Shown here: positions 49,091 to 60,700 of the stretch, piece after piece
Position numbering within the stretch: position 1 is the first letter of the stretch
How the letters are laid out: every line of letters begins with the position of its first letter
Made by a program: the position numbers and the translations under genes
The notes under the pieces: model-generated
Databases searched by the model: none
What the model was told of the DNA's origin: nothing
Seen by the model: the letters and a program-made list of their open reading frames with translations, nothing else
DNA from: Kuschelorhynchus macadamiae
Taxonomy: Eukaryota > Arthropoda > Insecta > Coleoptera > Curculionidae
Assembly (NCBI GenBank): GCA_030620095.1
Contig: JAUTXW010005212.1
Span: 646,001 to 710,000 of the forward strand
Direction: 5' to 3'
Length of the DNA stretch: 64,000 nucleotides

Positions 49091-50490
49091 AATACAAAGG
49101 GTCGAATTGAGAACGGCCTTTTTTTGAAGTCGGTCAAAAAACAAAATATATTTTTTTACCAGTTTAGTTATATCTATATTGAATTAGATCCACATATTTT
49201 TAATTTGGGTAAAATTTTACTGTAATATATCTTTACATTAATTAGTTAAGAAAACACCACGATTCGTAAACAAAACTTTAATGCAGAATATACGCCACAA
49301 ACAAATAAAACTTAAAGTTTTATATGAGAGGTTCAAACAACTGTCTTTCTAATTAACGTTAATAATTCGACTGAGTACAGTACCGGATCGCACTACTTGA
49401 TTCTTCCTTGCAGCTGGTTCGGGTTACTGATTTTTTTATAATTCTAAAAATAGAATTGATGCTTATTTCTAGGACAAGTCGATCGACGAAGTAGTGGAAT
49501 TATATTTAGGAATTTTCTACATTTACTTTCCATTAAAGTAGTCGATCGTCTGGGAAGTGGAATTATATTTAGGAATTTTCTACATTTACTTTCCAATAAA
49601 GTAGTACAATCAAGACAGACAAAGAAACAGACCGACGGGTATTAAAAACAAACGTCTTTTGGCATTTAGAGGTCCTTGAAATAAAAAAAATACGATTAGA
49701 TACTATTCTTATGAATAGTTCATTTTTCTTACATTTTCTATCAATTCTAATTTTGGACTGGCACGTGACAAGCTTACACAGTTTTAACGCACATATCAAG
49801 CCTCATCAAAAACTCAAGACGAATCGTGCCATCGTGCAATGCTTTTAATAAAACATTTTAAAAAATGGTATTGCGATTTGATATCCTGATTGAATCACAA
49901 CATTTTCCTAATAAATTAATTAACAATTCGATTTTTTTTTGCAAGACGCCTATTGAGGTAAGTACTAATTAATTTTTGAGACAAGCTTTTAAGATTGTTA
50001 AAAACTTAAATATTGAAAAAAAATAAGGTGATCCAATCAGGCCTCAGCCAAACGGATCCTCTAATATTTTATCATTATACTGCATTTCATATATTTTTTT
50101 AGAAGTTATGTTATACATTATACATGTGTATAAAATATTAGCCTAATCGAACATCAGCATGTGCGTTGAACTCGATTTATAAGATTGGATTTTCTTACTC
50201 ATTCTGTATATCTGACGTAACTTTCAATAATGAAAAGTATATTTTTGCTTCATGCTTTGTCAAAAATACATTTTCTTAGAAATCAATAATAAAAAAATCA
50301 TTTGGTAACTAAATTTAGTCACCTCCTGCAGATATATTATATATTATAAAATGAACTTACAAAATTTAGTTGTTATTTATTTAGTTAGGAAAGTCTGAAG
50401 TGAAATAAAGTAAATACATATTCTGTATTCTACTAATCTACACGGGAGCAATAAATACACAATTCGTTATTTTAAGAGATTCTGCATAAA
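49091..50490. other. Non-coding stretch with a 63-bp duplication
   Basis: TGGAATTATATTTAGGAATT occurs at 49495 and 49558 in two 63-bp tandem copies. 49614-49690 (GACCGACGGG, GGCATTTAGAGGTCCTTGA) is a scrap of the internal-repeat family of 47489-49090. Confidence 0.6.
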
Positions 50491-50528
50491 TTGGCAACAA
50501 GACATCTCACCGGCGGCTGTAGCACTGC

Positions 50529-50542
50529 GTTACCATGGCAAT
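50529..50542 (+). promoter_or_regulatory. X-box-like palindrome GTTACCATGGCAAT
   Basis: Matches the RFX X-box/EF-C consensus GTTRCCATGGYAAC at all but the last position. Sits in a GC-richer island (50490-50620). A role is speculative. Confidence 0.35.
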
Positions 50543-50929
50543 GGTCTACCAATCAGAAACGAGCAGAGTTAAGCTCTCACGAGTGCTTACTTTCAGGGCC
50601 CTGGTCCACAAGAGTAGTAGTATGCATTAAATTGCAGGTCTTTACTATTTGCCAATGCATTTGTCAATCAAATATAGTACACATAGTACAAAATATGTAT
50701 TTTTGTATTTTTTTTAAAGAGCGGTATTTTAAATCTTGGCACAAAGGCATCCAGACCCCTCGGAACGGCTATGGCACTAATGTTTTGAACGTCTGGCTTA
50801 TTATAACCTTTAGCAAGTGACAACGTAAGAAAACGACAGGTGCAAAAGCGGGTTGCAAGCAATTGTGTTAAAAACAAGTCATAAGCCTTGTACCACTTTC
50901 TCTGAATAGAACTGTACTATACATATTTG

Positions 50930-51143
50930 GGAAGGTGTTGGCGAAGGGAATACAATGACTTAAAATTATAGAGGACACAACATATATCTGTATCTTAGAA
51001 CTCGTTGACTTTGAAAAAAAAACGGCAATGGATTTTACGGAAAAAAATAATATAGGAGCCAGTCATTACTTTTTTGCTATGAGTTCATTTAACAGAGATA
51101 CAAGGGGTTCCTGAAAACTAAAACATTTCAAAATCACCCTGTA
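50930..51143 (-). repeat. Dispersed repeat with TACAGGGTGT end, copy 2
   Basis: Inverted relative to 39584-39855. Ends TCACCCTGTA at 51134-51143. Confidence 0.7.
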
Positions 51144-51564
51144 CTTAAAAAAGAAACCGGTTGTGAAAAAAATGTTTGCAGCAACTTTTGTTTCATCAAA
51201 AAGTAGCTTCGTACGTTTGGTTTTTTTAATTTTCAACATACCTATATTTTATCTTTATTTATTTAATGCCCATAATATGTCCCCATAATGCACATTATTC
51301 GCCATACTCTTACCAGTTCTAGCGTTTTTGTTATATGCATTTTTAATCCCCCAGTGACTCATGTAAAAATAGAATGTCCGTTTCCGACGTAATATTGGAT
51401 TATTAACGGCATATTCAAAAATAACACAAAAGGAACAACCGACTGAAATAAAAACTCAATGCTTAGCATTATTATTAAATTTTCTACACAAAGTTAATTA
51501 CATTACACGTCGAACGGCTTAATTTAACCCCCAATGTGTGCTGACCTGATTTTTTATTGAAATA
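51144..51564. other. Non-coding stretch
   Basis: Nothing recognised. Confidence 0.4.
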
Positions 51565-51855
51565 TTCTCAACAGAAAGATAATTGAGTTCGGACAATTTC
51601 CAAACAGTCCCCGGTTAAAGCGAGCACGGGGAAAAATGTTGTTATCACACATGTGAGTGGCGCTTTGGCGAAATGATAACATTAGCTGGGATGGAAAAAA
51701 TAATTGTCAGCTGTTAAAGCGAGTGTTAAAGTAAATAAACAGCGTACGTTTAGTATAATGGTTGTTTTTTGTCAAAACGTTTTAAACTGCTAAATGATAT
51801 GTACGTTTTACAGGTACCGAAATTTTAAGGATGTATATTTAATTATTTACTGTAA
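51565..51855 (+). repeat. Duplicated segment X, copy 1
   Basis: Same order of sequence as 54469-54746: TTCTCAACAGAA, GTGGCGCTTTGGCGAAATGA, ACGTACGTTTAGTATAATGG-like blocks. About 88-90% alike by eye. Confidence 0.85.
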
Positions 51856-51959
51856 CAATATTTATTTCAATTAATCTGTTTTGATTATTATGTGTAATAT
51901 TACATTTTAGGTTATTTTTTCATTTCAAATTTTATTATTATTTAATTATGATAAATTTG

Positions 51960-52800
51960 CCTTAGATTTTGTATTTCCTTTTTGTCATTTACTGCATTAT
52001 GATCTTTCTATATATGAATCATTTCTCTAATAGCCAATTTATTATAATTGCTGTCTTGACAAAATATTTTTGTTTCAGAAAAGTTGAAATAATTTTTTTC
52101 GGTTTTCTCATGTCTGTGTAAAACCGTAGAAGCGTTTTTTTTGTATATTTATGGCCGTTTATCCGATTTTCTGCGTCGTCATACCTATATACTTCTTGAG
52201 ACAATTTATGCTAGGCACAGAATAAATTACATATTGGTCTTTTCTTTTTTGGAAATACAGAGAGGGGTGTATAAATTTGTTAATCAATTTTGTGATTTAT
52301 GACATAATTCGGTCAACTTTGGATAAATTATGTTTTAGTTTTTCCGACAACCCATTTGTGTTTGGCATTGATATGTATTTAGTGTTGTTTGTGATGCTGT
52401 TTGTTATTCTGTTTTTGGCTGTTATAGAATTCGCTTTTTGCTAGGATGTCTTGAACTTTTTTAGGGTGTCCGGTCGAAATTCTGGAGAAGTTTGCTTTTT
52501 TTAGTTTTAGTGTTATTTTTGTTACTAATTAAGGTTAAATCAAGAAAATTAATTTCATTATTTTGTTCTAATTCAAAAGTAAATTGTACTTTTGGATGAA
52601 AGCTGTGAAACTTATTAATGATATTCCGAATTTTGTTTGATGCAACTGTAGTTAAACAATCATCTACAAAACGTTTGTTTTTTGAAGTCCTTTTATACAT
52701 TTGAAAAAACAATCTGAAAATCTAAGCTTTTTATGACTTGTTCTTCCAAGTGTTTCATTACTAACTATGTAATGTGGAGGATATTGAAGATCCCATGACG
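51960..52800 (-). pseudogene. Penelope-like element reverse transcriptase remnant
   Basis: 52712-52461 encodes KRFVDDCLTTVASNKIRNII (the [FY]VDD catalytic block), then FHPKVQFTFELEQNNEINFL and DLTLI. The F-V-D-D followed by ...E...INFLDL order is typical of Penelope-like RTs, which differ from LTR and LINE enzymes at this point. 52204-52019 may be part of the C-terminal region (GHKYTKK), but I cannot assign a GIY-YIG motif. Stops and frame changes throughout. It lies between the X and Y segments of the first copy and has no counterpart in the second. Confidence 0.65.
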
Positions 52801-53059
52801 CAGCCGTCAAGTTGCTGATAAAAGTTATTTTTGTATTGAAAATAGTTATTATTTAATGTTAAGTTTATTGCTTCTTTGAATTCGTGGAAAGAAAGAGTAG
52901 CCTGTTCATTAATTAAATTTTGTATGTTTGATGATTTGTGTTATTAATCGTTTGGAATGTTTGTGTATAATGAAATTACATCCAGTAAGATGAATTGATG
53001 ATTATCTGGAATAAATCTTCAAGTAAAGAAAGATCATAATGCAGTAAATGACAACAGGA

Positions 53060-53522
53060 CTTACAAAATCTAAGTCCTTAATTAAATAATAATAAATATT
53101 TAAATAAAAAAAAAAACCTAAAATGCAATAGTGATTTTCATAACATTAATTATTAAATTTTTCAATTTAAATAGCATCTGTAGATAAAAAATTGAATAAA
53201 AAATTATAATTGCTTCCAGCCATTCATTATATACGAGAATACCTAGGTTTTTAATAAAATGGGTTTTTATAATTGCGGAATTTATATAGATCTTGCCCAT
53301 CGGTTAAAAACATTTAGAACTATCAAAATATTTCTGTGAATAATATTGTCGTTTCCATGGTAAGGTACATATGAAATTTCATTTTAAGGGCTGTCAGAAT
53401 TCAGAATTAGGATACACATACCTAATCTAAAAAGGTTTTATAGTTCAATCCGATTCTAAAACATCGTTTAATTAATTTGTTTTTGCTGCTTGAGAGTAAG
53501 TTAATCAAATATATTTTAGTTT
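53060..53522. other. Non-coding stretch
   Basis: Nothing recognised. Confidence 0.4.
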
Positions 53523-54245
53523 TTGAACTCATTTGTTTTACATTAATTCCTTATCTCGCCCTCCGATAAACGCATATATTAGCGAATGAGCCGTATCTAA
53601 TGTTTAAATACAGTAAATTTTAAACCAAAGTTAGTTTGTTTTACTCCGCTCCAAAATAATTAATTTTGAAACTTTAGGGCCGTTGAGAATTTGAACCATT
53701 CTGACCTTACGATAGAATAAAAAATACACCATGAATAGTATTTCTATCTGCCAAATGCTTGTGCCGTTAGGGACTAAAACTGTTACGAAATTTTTCACGT
53801 CGGCGTCGTTCGCCTCGGTGAGAAAAAACTTTGTTGAGCATTTGCATTAATAAGGGAGCAGTTTCTCAAAGTGAAATAATTATATTGCTGTCGGAATTGC
53901 TCATATGCATTTATAATGCATTCAGGTTATCTTTATTACCATCTCTGAACGCTAAAAATATCGCATAAATCACTGCGCCGCAAGCGGTTTTATAGAAAAC
54001 TTTACGAATAATCAGGTCCGCCGTGCCAGTTGCCCTAATATAATTTGCATAGTGCAGCATATCTTAATAGTTTCAGTAACGGGGTTTATGCGGGTTCTTT
54101 TCGTTTTGATTTCCATTTCAACCAGTTGCCATCTTAATAATAACAAAGTATTTAATCGCAAGATTTCTAGGCGGCATTTGGAAAAATTAATAGTCCACCG
54201 CACGGAACGGTGGTGATATGCGAAGGTAGCTTTAGAGCAATGACA
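53523..54245 (+). repeat. Duplicated segment Y, copy 1
   Basis: Pairs with 56810-57520 over about 700 bp. Shared blocks: GTTAGGGACTAAAACTGTTA, AGGAGCAGTTTCTCAAAGTG-like, TAATATAATTTGCATAGTGC, and a GC-rich CGGCG.CG stretch. ATTTGCAT is kept in both copies. No reading frame. Confidence 0.85.
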
Positions 54246-54468
54246 TAATAGGTTATGGACTGGCCACGTCGCATACCCGCAATATTCTAAAGTGGTCTGA
54301 GAGGGAGATGGAGCTAATTACGGCAAAAAACCAGGAGTGTACATGGAATTTAAATTAGGAGCAGGCCCCGTTTTAAATGTAATTATGGGAATATTTAAAA
54401 CATAATTTAACACTTTTAGTGTAAATAAACGCTTTTAAAATTATTTCCCTTGGTAATTTTTAGGTGTT

Positions 54469-54746
54469 TTCTCAACAGAAGGATAATTGAGTTCGGACAA
54501 TTTCCAAACAGTCCCCGATAAAGAGAGTACAGGGAAAATTTTGTTAACACACATGTAAGTGGCGCTTTGGCGAAATGATAACATTAGCTGGAATAGAAAA
54601 AATAATTGTCAGCTATTAAAGGGAGTGTTAAAGAAAACCAACAACGTACGTTTAGTATAATGGTCGTTTTTTGTCAAAAAGCTTTAAACTGCTGTACGTT
54701 TGGTTCTTATAAATTTTAAGGGTTTATTTAATTATTTGCTGTAAAA
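54469..54746 (+). repeat. Duplicated segment X, copy 2
   Basis: Second copy of 51565-51855. Similarity ends near TTAATTATTTGCTGTAA. Confidence 0.85.
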
Positions 54747-55161
54747 ATTCTTTTTTAAATTGAGTTTATTGAGTACGTTTAATATGATTTTTGGAGGTGG
54801 AGAAAATTTAGTTATCAAGCTATTGTGGCGGAAAGTTGACTTGAAATTTCAATCAAGTGTGAAACAAGGATAAATTGGTAAAATTTAAGTGCGAATCTTA
54901 TATAACAAAATAAAATAGCTCTTTAATAAAATGCTATAACATTCCGTAAAATTTAATCTTCTGGAATAAAAAATTACTTAATGAATTTTGTATAGACTAT
55001 GTAATAAAAGTTATGAAAAATAATAATAGTAATAAATAAAATAATATATAAAAATAAAATAAAAATATCAGTAAATTCAACATTTACTATTAACTTACCT
55101 CGTACAGAATTCCACTACTCACAGATAAAATATTTCATGAAGCATATACAGTGGTTTGGTC

Positions 55162-55232
55162 TTTTTGGTAATAACTTAAAGAAATCAAATAAATTACAAT
55201 GTATAGAATTTGTATTAAGTTATTACCAAAAA
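55162..55232. repeat. 18-bp inverted repeat
   Basis: TTTTTGGTAATAACTTAA at 55162-55179 and its exact complement at 55215-55232 around a 35-base spacer. The position beside the mariner-group remnant and an AT run suggests a transposon end. Confidence 0.85.
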
Positions 55233-55245
55233 ATACGCGAAATTG

Positions 55246-55248
55246 ACA

Positions 55249-55295
<47 letters not shown>
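55246..55295. repeat. (TA)n microsatellite
   Basis: About 25 TA units next to the end of the transposase remnant. Confidence 0.95.
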
Positions 55296-55298
<3 letters not shown>

Positions 55299-56000
55299 TA
55301 AATACTCTCTTCTTCAAATATCCCCATAAAAAGAAATCCAATGCTGTAAGGTCTGGAGACCTTGGTGGCCATTCAATAGAACCTCGTCGACCTATGCACC
55401 AATTTGGTAAAATTTCGTCGGAGTACCTTCGAACATTTATACCAAAATGCGGCATTGCGACATCTTGTTGAAACCATATTCTTTCATAGGGAATATCTGA
55501 ATCACCCTCGTTAGGAAACATTATTGCAAATGCAGGTATAAATTCGAATGAGAAGAAAACTAAATAACGCTCATGAGTAAGATTTTCTTCAAAGAAATAT
55601 AGTTCTAAAATTCGGTTATTATACCAGCCCACACATTGACTTTTTGAGAATGTTGTGTATACCCCTCACGTAGCCACTGTGGATTTTGATTAGACTAGAA
55701 TCGATAATTATGTCTATTGATCATTCAACTGATACTTCTGACTCTTTAATACCCACTCTACAGAAGCTTTACTGTCATCGTTATTTAGCGCTAAAGTACT
55801 AGTTGAAGAATGTGGACTTTCTTGTACTGATAGTAGTAAATCAAGTTTCTTGTCTTCAGTTAAAGCGGCATGTCTCCGTTTTAGGTAAATCGAAATTTGT
55901 GAAATATCCTACTCACACGTGACCGCGCAATTTTATTCTTGGGATACTTTTCATTTAACAACACACAAACCTGATATTGGGTCTGATAATTGATGGTAAC
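55294..56000 (-). pseudogene. DD41D-like transposase remnant
   Basis: 55632-55294 encodes YERIWFQQDVAMPHFGINVR, then NWCIGRRGSIEWPPRSPDL and ALDFFLWGYLKKRVF. The D of QQD and the D of LDFFLW are separated by 41 residues, the spacing of DD41D (Rosa-type) transposases. Upstream to about 56000 the minus strand gives a broken helix-turn-helix-like region (ISQISIYLKRRHAALTEDKK). Frame changes near 55640 and further up. Same family as 37690-38085 and probably 61275-62366. Confidence 0.75.
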
Positions 56001-56199
56001 CAAAATCGTTCCGCATTACACTAGAAGAATCTACTTTACTGTGTTAATATTAATTAAAAACTTATGTAGATTCGTTTTACTGCAACAAAATGAGGTTTTA
56101 GAAGACTTCATGGAGCCCCACATGACCTAGGTTACCATTTGGAAAAAAAAGTTGGGGTGTCAAAAACCAGACTGCTATCAGTCCGAAGGGCAGGTAGCA

Positions 56200-56720
56200 G
56201 GAGAATAGATCTCTTGCAGACCTTAAGAACATTGATAGAAAAATGTGCAAAATGTAACGTACCAATACATTTGGCATTTTATTCACAAGGCTTTTGACTC
56301 GATAGAAACATGGTCATTCTTAAGCTGTGCACAGAATTGATACGAGATACACAAACATTTTGAAAAACATTTATGAAAATGCATCGTGCAAAATAAAAAT
56401 TGACGAGGGCAGAATTAGAAATAGGATACCTATTAAAAGGGTGAGTTCGCCAGGGAGACACCATTTCACCAAAACTATTCATGCTGGTCTTTTAAGATGA
56501 AATGCAATGGGAAAAGAAAGGTATTAAAATCGACGGTAATTACCTGGGCTACCTAAGATTCGCCAAAGGCATGGTTTTGATATCTGGCGATGAAGGCGAA
56601 CTAACAGAAATTTTAGTACAACTTAGTATTACTTCTCAAGAAATAGGGTTGAAGATGAACTTCCAACCAAACCAAGGTCAACTACTAAATAGTAAACCAA
56701 GCAGAAAACGTAAAAGAATA
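56200..56720 (+). pseudogene. Non-LTR retrotransposon RT remnant (RTE-like)
   Basis: The plus strand carries EKCAKCNVPIHLAF, GFDSIETWSFL after a frame change, IYENASCKIKIDEG, IPIKRVSS and, at 56502-56720, MQWEKKGIKIDGNYLGYLRF followed by AKGMVLIS and GLKMNFQPNQ. The last should be the catalytic FADD.V.IS; here ADD is AKG, so it is dead. The block order is the RT of RTE/R4-type insect LINEs. A TA microsatellite follows directly. Confidence 0.78.
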
Positions 56721-56724
56721 TACA

Positions 56725-56732
<8 letters not shown>

Positions 56733-56787
<55 letters not shown>
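56733..56787. repeat. (TA)n microsatellite
   Basis: About 27 TA units at the end of the RT remnant. Confidence 0.95.
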
Positions 56788-56790
<3 letters not shown>

Positions 56791-56809
56791 AAGAATATTC
56801 CTTTTATAA

Positions 56810-57520
56810 AGTTAAAAACTCATTTAATTTGAAATTAATTTCTTATCTCGCATTCTAATGAACGCATATTTTACCGAATGAGCCGTATTCTAGTGTTTAA
56901 ATTCAGTTGAATTTTAAAAAGTTAATTTGTTTTACTTCGCTTCACAATAATTAATTTTAAAACTTTAGGGCCTTGGAGAATTTCAACCATTGTGAATTTA
57001 CGATAAAAAACAAACCAGGAATAGTATTTCTATAGTGCTAAAAGCTTATACCGTTAGGGACTAAAACTGTTACGAAATTGTTCACGCCGGCGCCGGCCGG
57101 CGTCGCCAGAAAAAAACTTTGTTGAACATTTCCATTAATAAAGGAGCAGTTTCTCAAAGTGAAATAATGATATTGCTGTCGAAATTGGACATATGCATCT
57201 ATAATGCATTCAGGTTATCTTTACTACCATCTCTGAACTTTAAAAATATCGCATAAATCACAGCGCCGCGGTTTTATAGAAAACTTTACTAATAATCAGG
57301 TCCGCCGGGCCAGTTACCCTAATATAATTTGCATAGTGCAGCATATCTTAAACGTTTCAGTAATGGGGTTTATGCGGGTTTTTTTTCCGTTTTGATTTTC
57401 ATTTCGGCCAGTTGCGATCTTAATAACAAAGTATTTAACCGCGAGATTTGTATGCGACATTTTGAAAAATCAATAATCTACCGCTCGGAACGATGGTGAT
57501 TTGCAAAGGTAACCCTAGAA
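56810..57520 (+). repeat. Duplicated segment Y, copy 2
   Basis: Second copy of 53523-54245, about 88-90% alike by eye. Confidence 0.85.
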
Positions 57521-57534
57521 TTATACTTATGTGA

Positions 57535-57565
57535 CGGCCTTCAGAAAAAGAAGGCCGCCGTTACT
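57535..57565. repeat. Short hairpin CGGCCTTC...GAAGGCCG
   Basis: Eight-base perfect stem around AGAAAAA. Could act as a terminator-like structure in no known way here. Confidence 0.6.
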
Positions 57566-58099
57566 GGTCGTTCTAAAATATACCTATAATCTACTACCTA
57601 TAATCTACTTAAAAAAACTTTTTTAAAACAAATATTTATTTAAAAAATGTACTAAAAAGAATAAAACAAAAAATGTTTTGGTAAAACAGGTCCCCCAAAT
57701 CGCAAAAACTATATTTCCTAAACTTTCTCGGTTAGGTATTTGTAAAAATAGGTGCACGGTACTGCTATTCCGATGCTATTCTCTATGTCTTATGAAACTC
57801 ATGACGCGGATATTAAAATTTTCATAACTCGCACAGTTTTTTACAAATAAAAATCTAGAACAGCAACCAACTCGTATCTCTGTTACCATGCTGCTTATAA
57901 GAAAGATGAAGGCTGATTATTATAGATTTCCTTGCATATATATCTTTTTTTTTTTTTTAATATAAGGCCTAAGTGGAATCTATTATAATATTTTAAAATC
58001 TGTAGAACATCCCGTATAGTAAATTCAGTTGATATACTAATTTCCATTTTATTTTTATTATTGGCTGCAAATAATCTAATCAAAAAATTTTAAAAAAAT
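57566..58099. other. Non-coding stretch
   Basis: Nothing recognised; one low-complexity frame on the minus strand is not called. Confidence 0.4.
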
Positions 58100-58590
58100 G
58101 TTTATTTATTGCAAACACTGATATTATTCAAAGCCTACCTATCCACCAAACTCTTTAAAGAACATCAGCTTTATTGTCCTATGCTAAATGGTATCAACAA
58201 CATACAAAATACCCACAATCTCCATCATGGTATTGCCTGCTAGTCAACATTGATTTTATTCTAAGTTTATTTATCCTTATTTAAATCTTATTGTACCTAT
58301 ATTAACTGTGTTGTGCCATGTAGATTGTATGTTTTTGTTTTATATACTTAATGTGTTTTAATATGTACCGTTAATTTTATTTGTAGTAAGATGCCCTACA
58401 GGTTTTTTGCGTATATACGTTTAATTGTCTATAATTTTCTAATATAAATTTTCTAAGGAACAATGCTCCTTAAAATTAAAGAAAAAATTCAAATAACAGT
58501 TCTTAACTTTTAGAGTGCTGAAGATGACCTCATAGAGGTGGAAACGTCGACAAATTACAACAATAGATTTTTATTGCGTTTTATTGACCA
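58100..58590 (+). other. Possible Penelope-like 3' end with hammerhead-like motif
   Basis: CTGAAGA at 58518-58524, ACCTC (58527-58531) pairing with GAGGT (58535-58539), and GGAAACGTCG (58540-58549). Motifs of the form CTGAAGATG...GAAACGTCG are, as I recall, found in Penelope-like elements of many animals and relate to hammerhead ribozymes. Two bases between CTGAAGA and the stem do not fit the canonical core, and stem III is not evident. Confidence 0.35.
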
Positions 58591-59880
58591 TCATCCGACC
58601 GAAAACACCCTCAAAATTACCATTGTGGTCACCAAAAATAGCAGGGCGTTATAAGTGTCCATTGTCAGTCCTAGAACTACAAAGCGAATATTTAATGGTT
58701 GCCATTATATTGAACTTTTCTTATCACAACAGCATGATTCTTAAAATTCCGGGTAAACAATCATAAAAAAATAAATTGTATCAAGGGTAAGGGTGACATT
58801 CATGATTTATGGCAGATTTAGACCCACGACTGCGAAATTTAAAGTATACAAGGTGGTCTTCTGGAACACACTTTTAGACGTAATGATAATTTTTAACTTA
58901 AGTTTGGGTTTTGGGTTTAGTAAAATGTGGTATTTGTCAATCTTACGATATTTTCTTCTATTTCGCCTATTTGGATTAATTGGTTTGTAAATACTAATAG
59001 TCAACTGAATGCCTAAGCCACCTTAAAAGTGAATTAGGAAATAACCCTGATGGTAATGCTGAGTCGCGTTTTTTGTTAGTTCAATTTCAACGAGTCCAAG
59101 AGGCCCAAATTGCCATGCCAAGGTAGGATCGTTCATTTGTATCATTCGTTTTTTGGATTTGAGCTTCATCGTGTTTATTGATTTTAATTTTAAGGCCCCA
59201 GTCGAGGGTATCCACGCCACGTAAGGCTATGTTACTTGGTTTGTGAATTAGTCATATACTGTAATATTAATTCTACTAAAAATATTTTGTTAAAATGTCG
59301 GAAAAAGCCTTTGTATTTATATGTATTATAGTTTTCAGATGTAATTTTCAAACTATGCTTGTTGAATTTCAACGGTGTGCCAGTCGTTAGTATATAAAAA
59401 TTATCGGTACCTATACAATCGTACCATTTTCACAGATTTTCAAAACAATTTAACATTTTTTACAAAACCAACATTATTGCGAAGCGTTATTCCAATAAAC
59501 TAATCTGCATTATTTATTTTGATGAGTCAGCTTAACACTTCTCTGGCGTTGTTAGGGTAATTTACTTCACAACGGATTATGTCAGACATTATATTCTTTT
59601 AATGTTCTTTCCCTTCATTTCACGGAATCTTGGAAGTCATTTATTAAAGTGCTACAAAAGGATGAAATAGTTCTTAGCAGACTATAGCTCAGATAATTAA
59701 AAAGGTTTATGAAATTCATTCTGACTTTTTATTTATTTTGCATCCAACATTCATTGTGGCTTGTGGATTGATGTATATGTGACATATCCAATATGTTATC
59801 TCTTGGCTTATTTACACTATTCTATATACCAATACAAGTAAACAGTGATTCTTAAATGTTTTCATAACGGAATATATTAT
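58591..59880. other. Non-coding stretch
   Basis: No gene or repeat recognised. Confidence 0.4.
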
Positions 59881-60700
59881 TTAATAATAATAATAATAAT
59901 AATGTTTAATAATTAGAGAAAACAAATTAAAGAGTTACAATAATGTGTACATGACTATAATTTTTACAATTAAAGGCAAATAAAGGGCAGCTTAATAGGT
60001 AACAAGTACCGATTCTTCCTTAAGTGCCGGCTGCAAATACTTATTTCTAGACCCAATAACAAAACAAACAAAAAATACAAAAATGCCTAGCTCTAATCAG
60101 CAATAAAAACATCAATAGAAAACACTAAGTAAAAAATCGAGGTAAAAATATTGGCATTAAACAAAAAGTTCATTTCGAAAGTGCACAAGTGTGTATAGGT
60201 GAAAGTGTGGTAGTTTTACAGAATTACTTGCTGTGCCAGCAAAGTTTTTTACGTTTTCTTGACAGCGCATAATGACAAAGTAAAGTCAGCGTTCCTGATA
60301 TTATAGCAGGTGGCAATATTATAAGAAAAAGTCGCTAGTTAAGATTATGGACATCAGTTCGAAATAACACCTTATCAGGCAAATACGGAAGTTTCTCCAA
60401 CTTAAGAAATGTTAAGAAAAAACATGCAGAATGAAGTTTAGTTTGACATATTAAGTCAGCCTGCCTCTTGTAATGTATGAGATATTGGATTAGGTAATAA
60501 TCGTATACCTTATATTAAAGGAAGGCAGTTGTTCTGAGCTTTTTGAATCCGTCTTATGTTTCAAGCATCGAGACAAGGACCGTAAACAACGTCGGAGTAA
60601 TTAAAATGGAAGAGCACAAAAATTCACATAAGTGCTTCTTAGTGTCTTGGTTTAGCTTAGCCGGTGCAAAAATATAAGTTTTAAAGCGGAATACACTATT
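59881..60700 (-). pseudogene. Non-LTR retrotransposon 3' remnant
   Basis: Minus-strand pieces near 60540-60630 read VLFHFNYSDVVYGPCLDA and RRIQKAQNNCLPLI, the counterpart of FSHFHYADVVYGPC and LQKMQNQCARFI at 63120-63380. Further toward 60350 come short pieces like LNFILHVF and ELMSII. A (TAA/TTA)n run at 59881-59903 may be the 3' tail. The RT itself is missing; heavily mutated. Confidence 0.62.

Noticed and set aside
50491..50820. 109-codon plus-strand frame in the GC-richer island
   Set aside because: No family and no conserved motif; only the X-box-like site is worth noting.
56502..56789. C-terminus made of repeated Tyr-Ile
   Set aside because: This is translation of the (TA)n microsatellite, not protein sequence.
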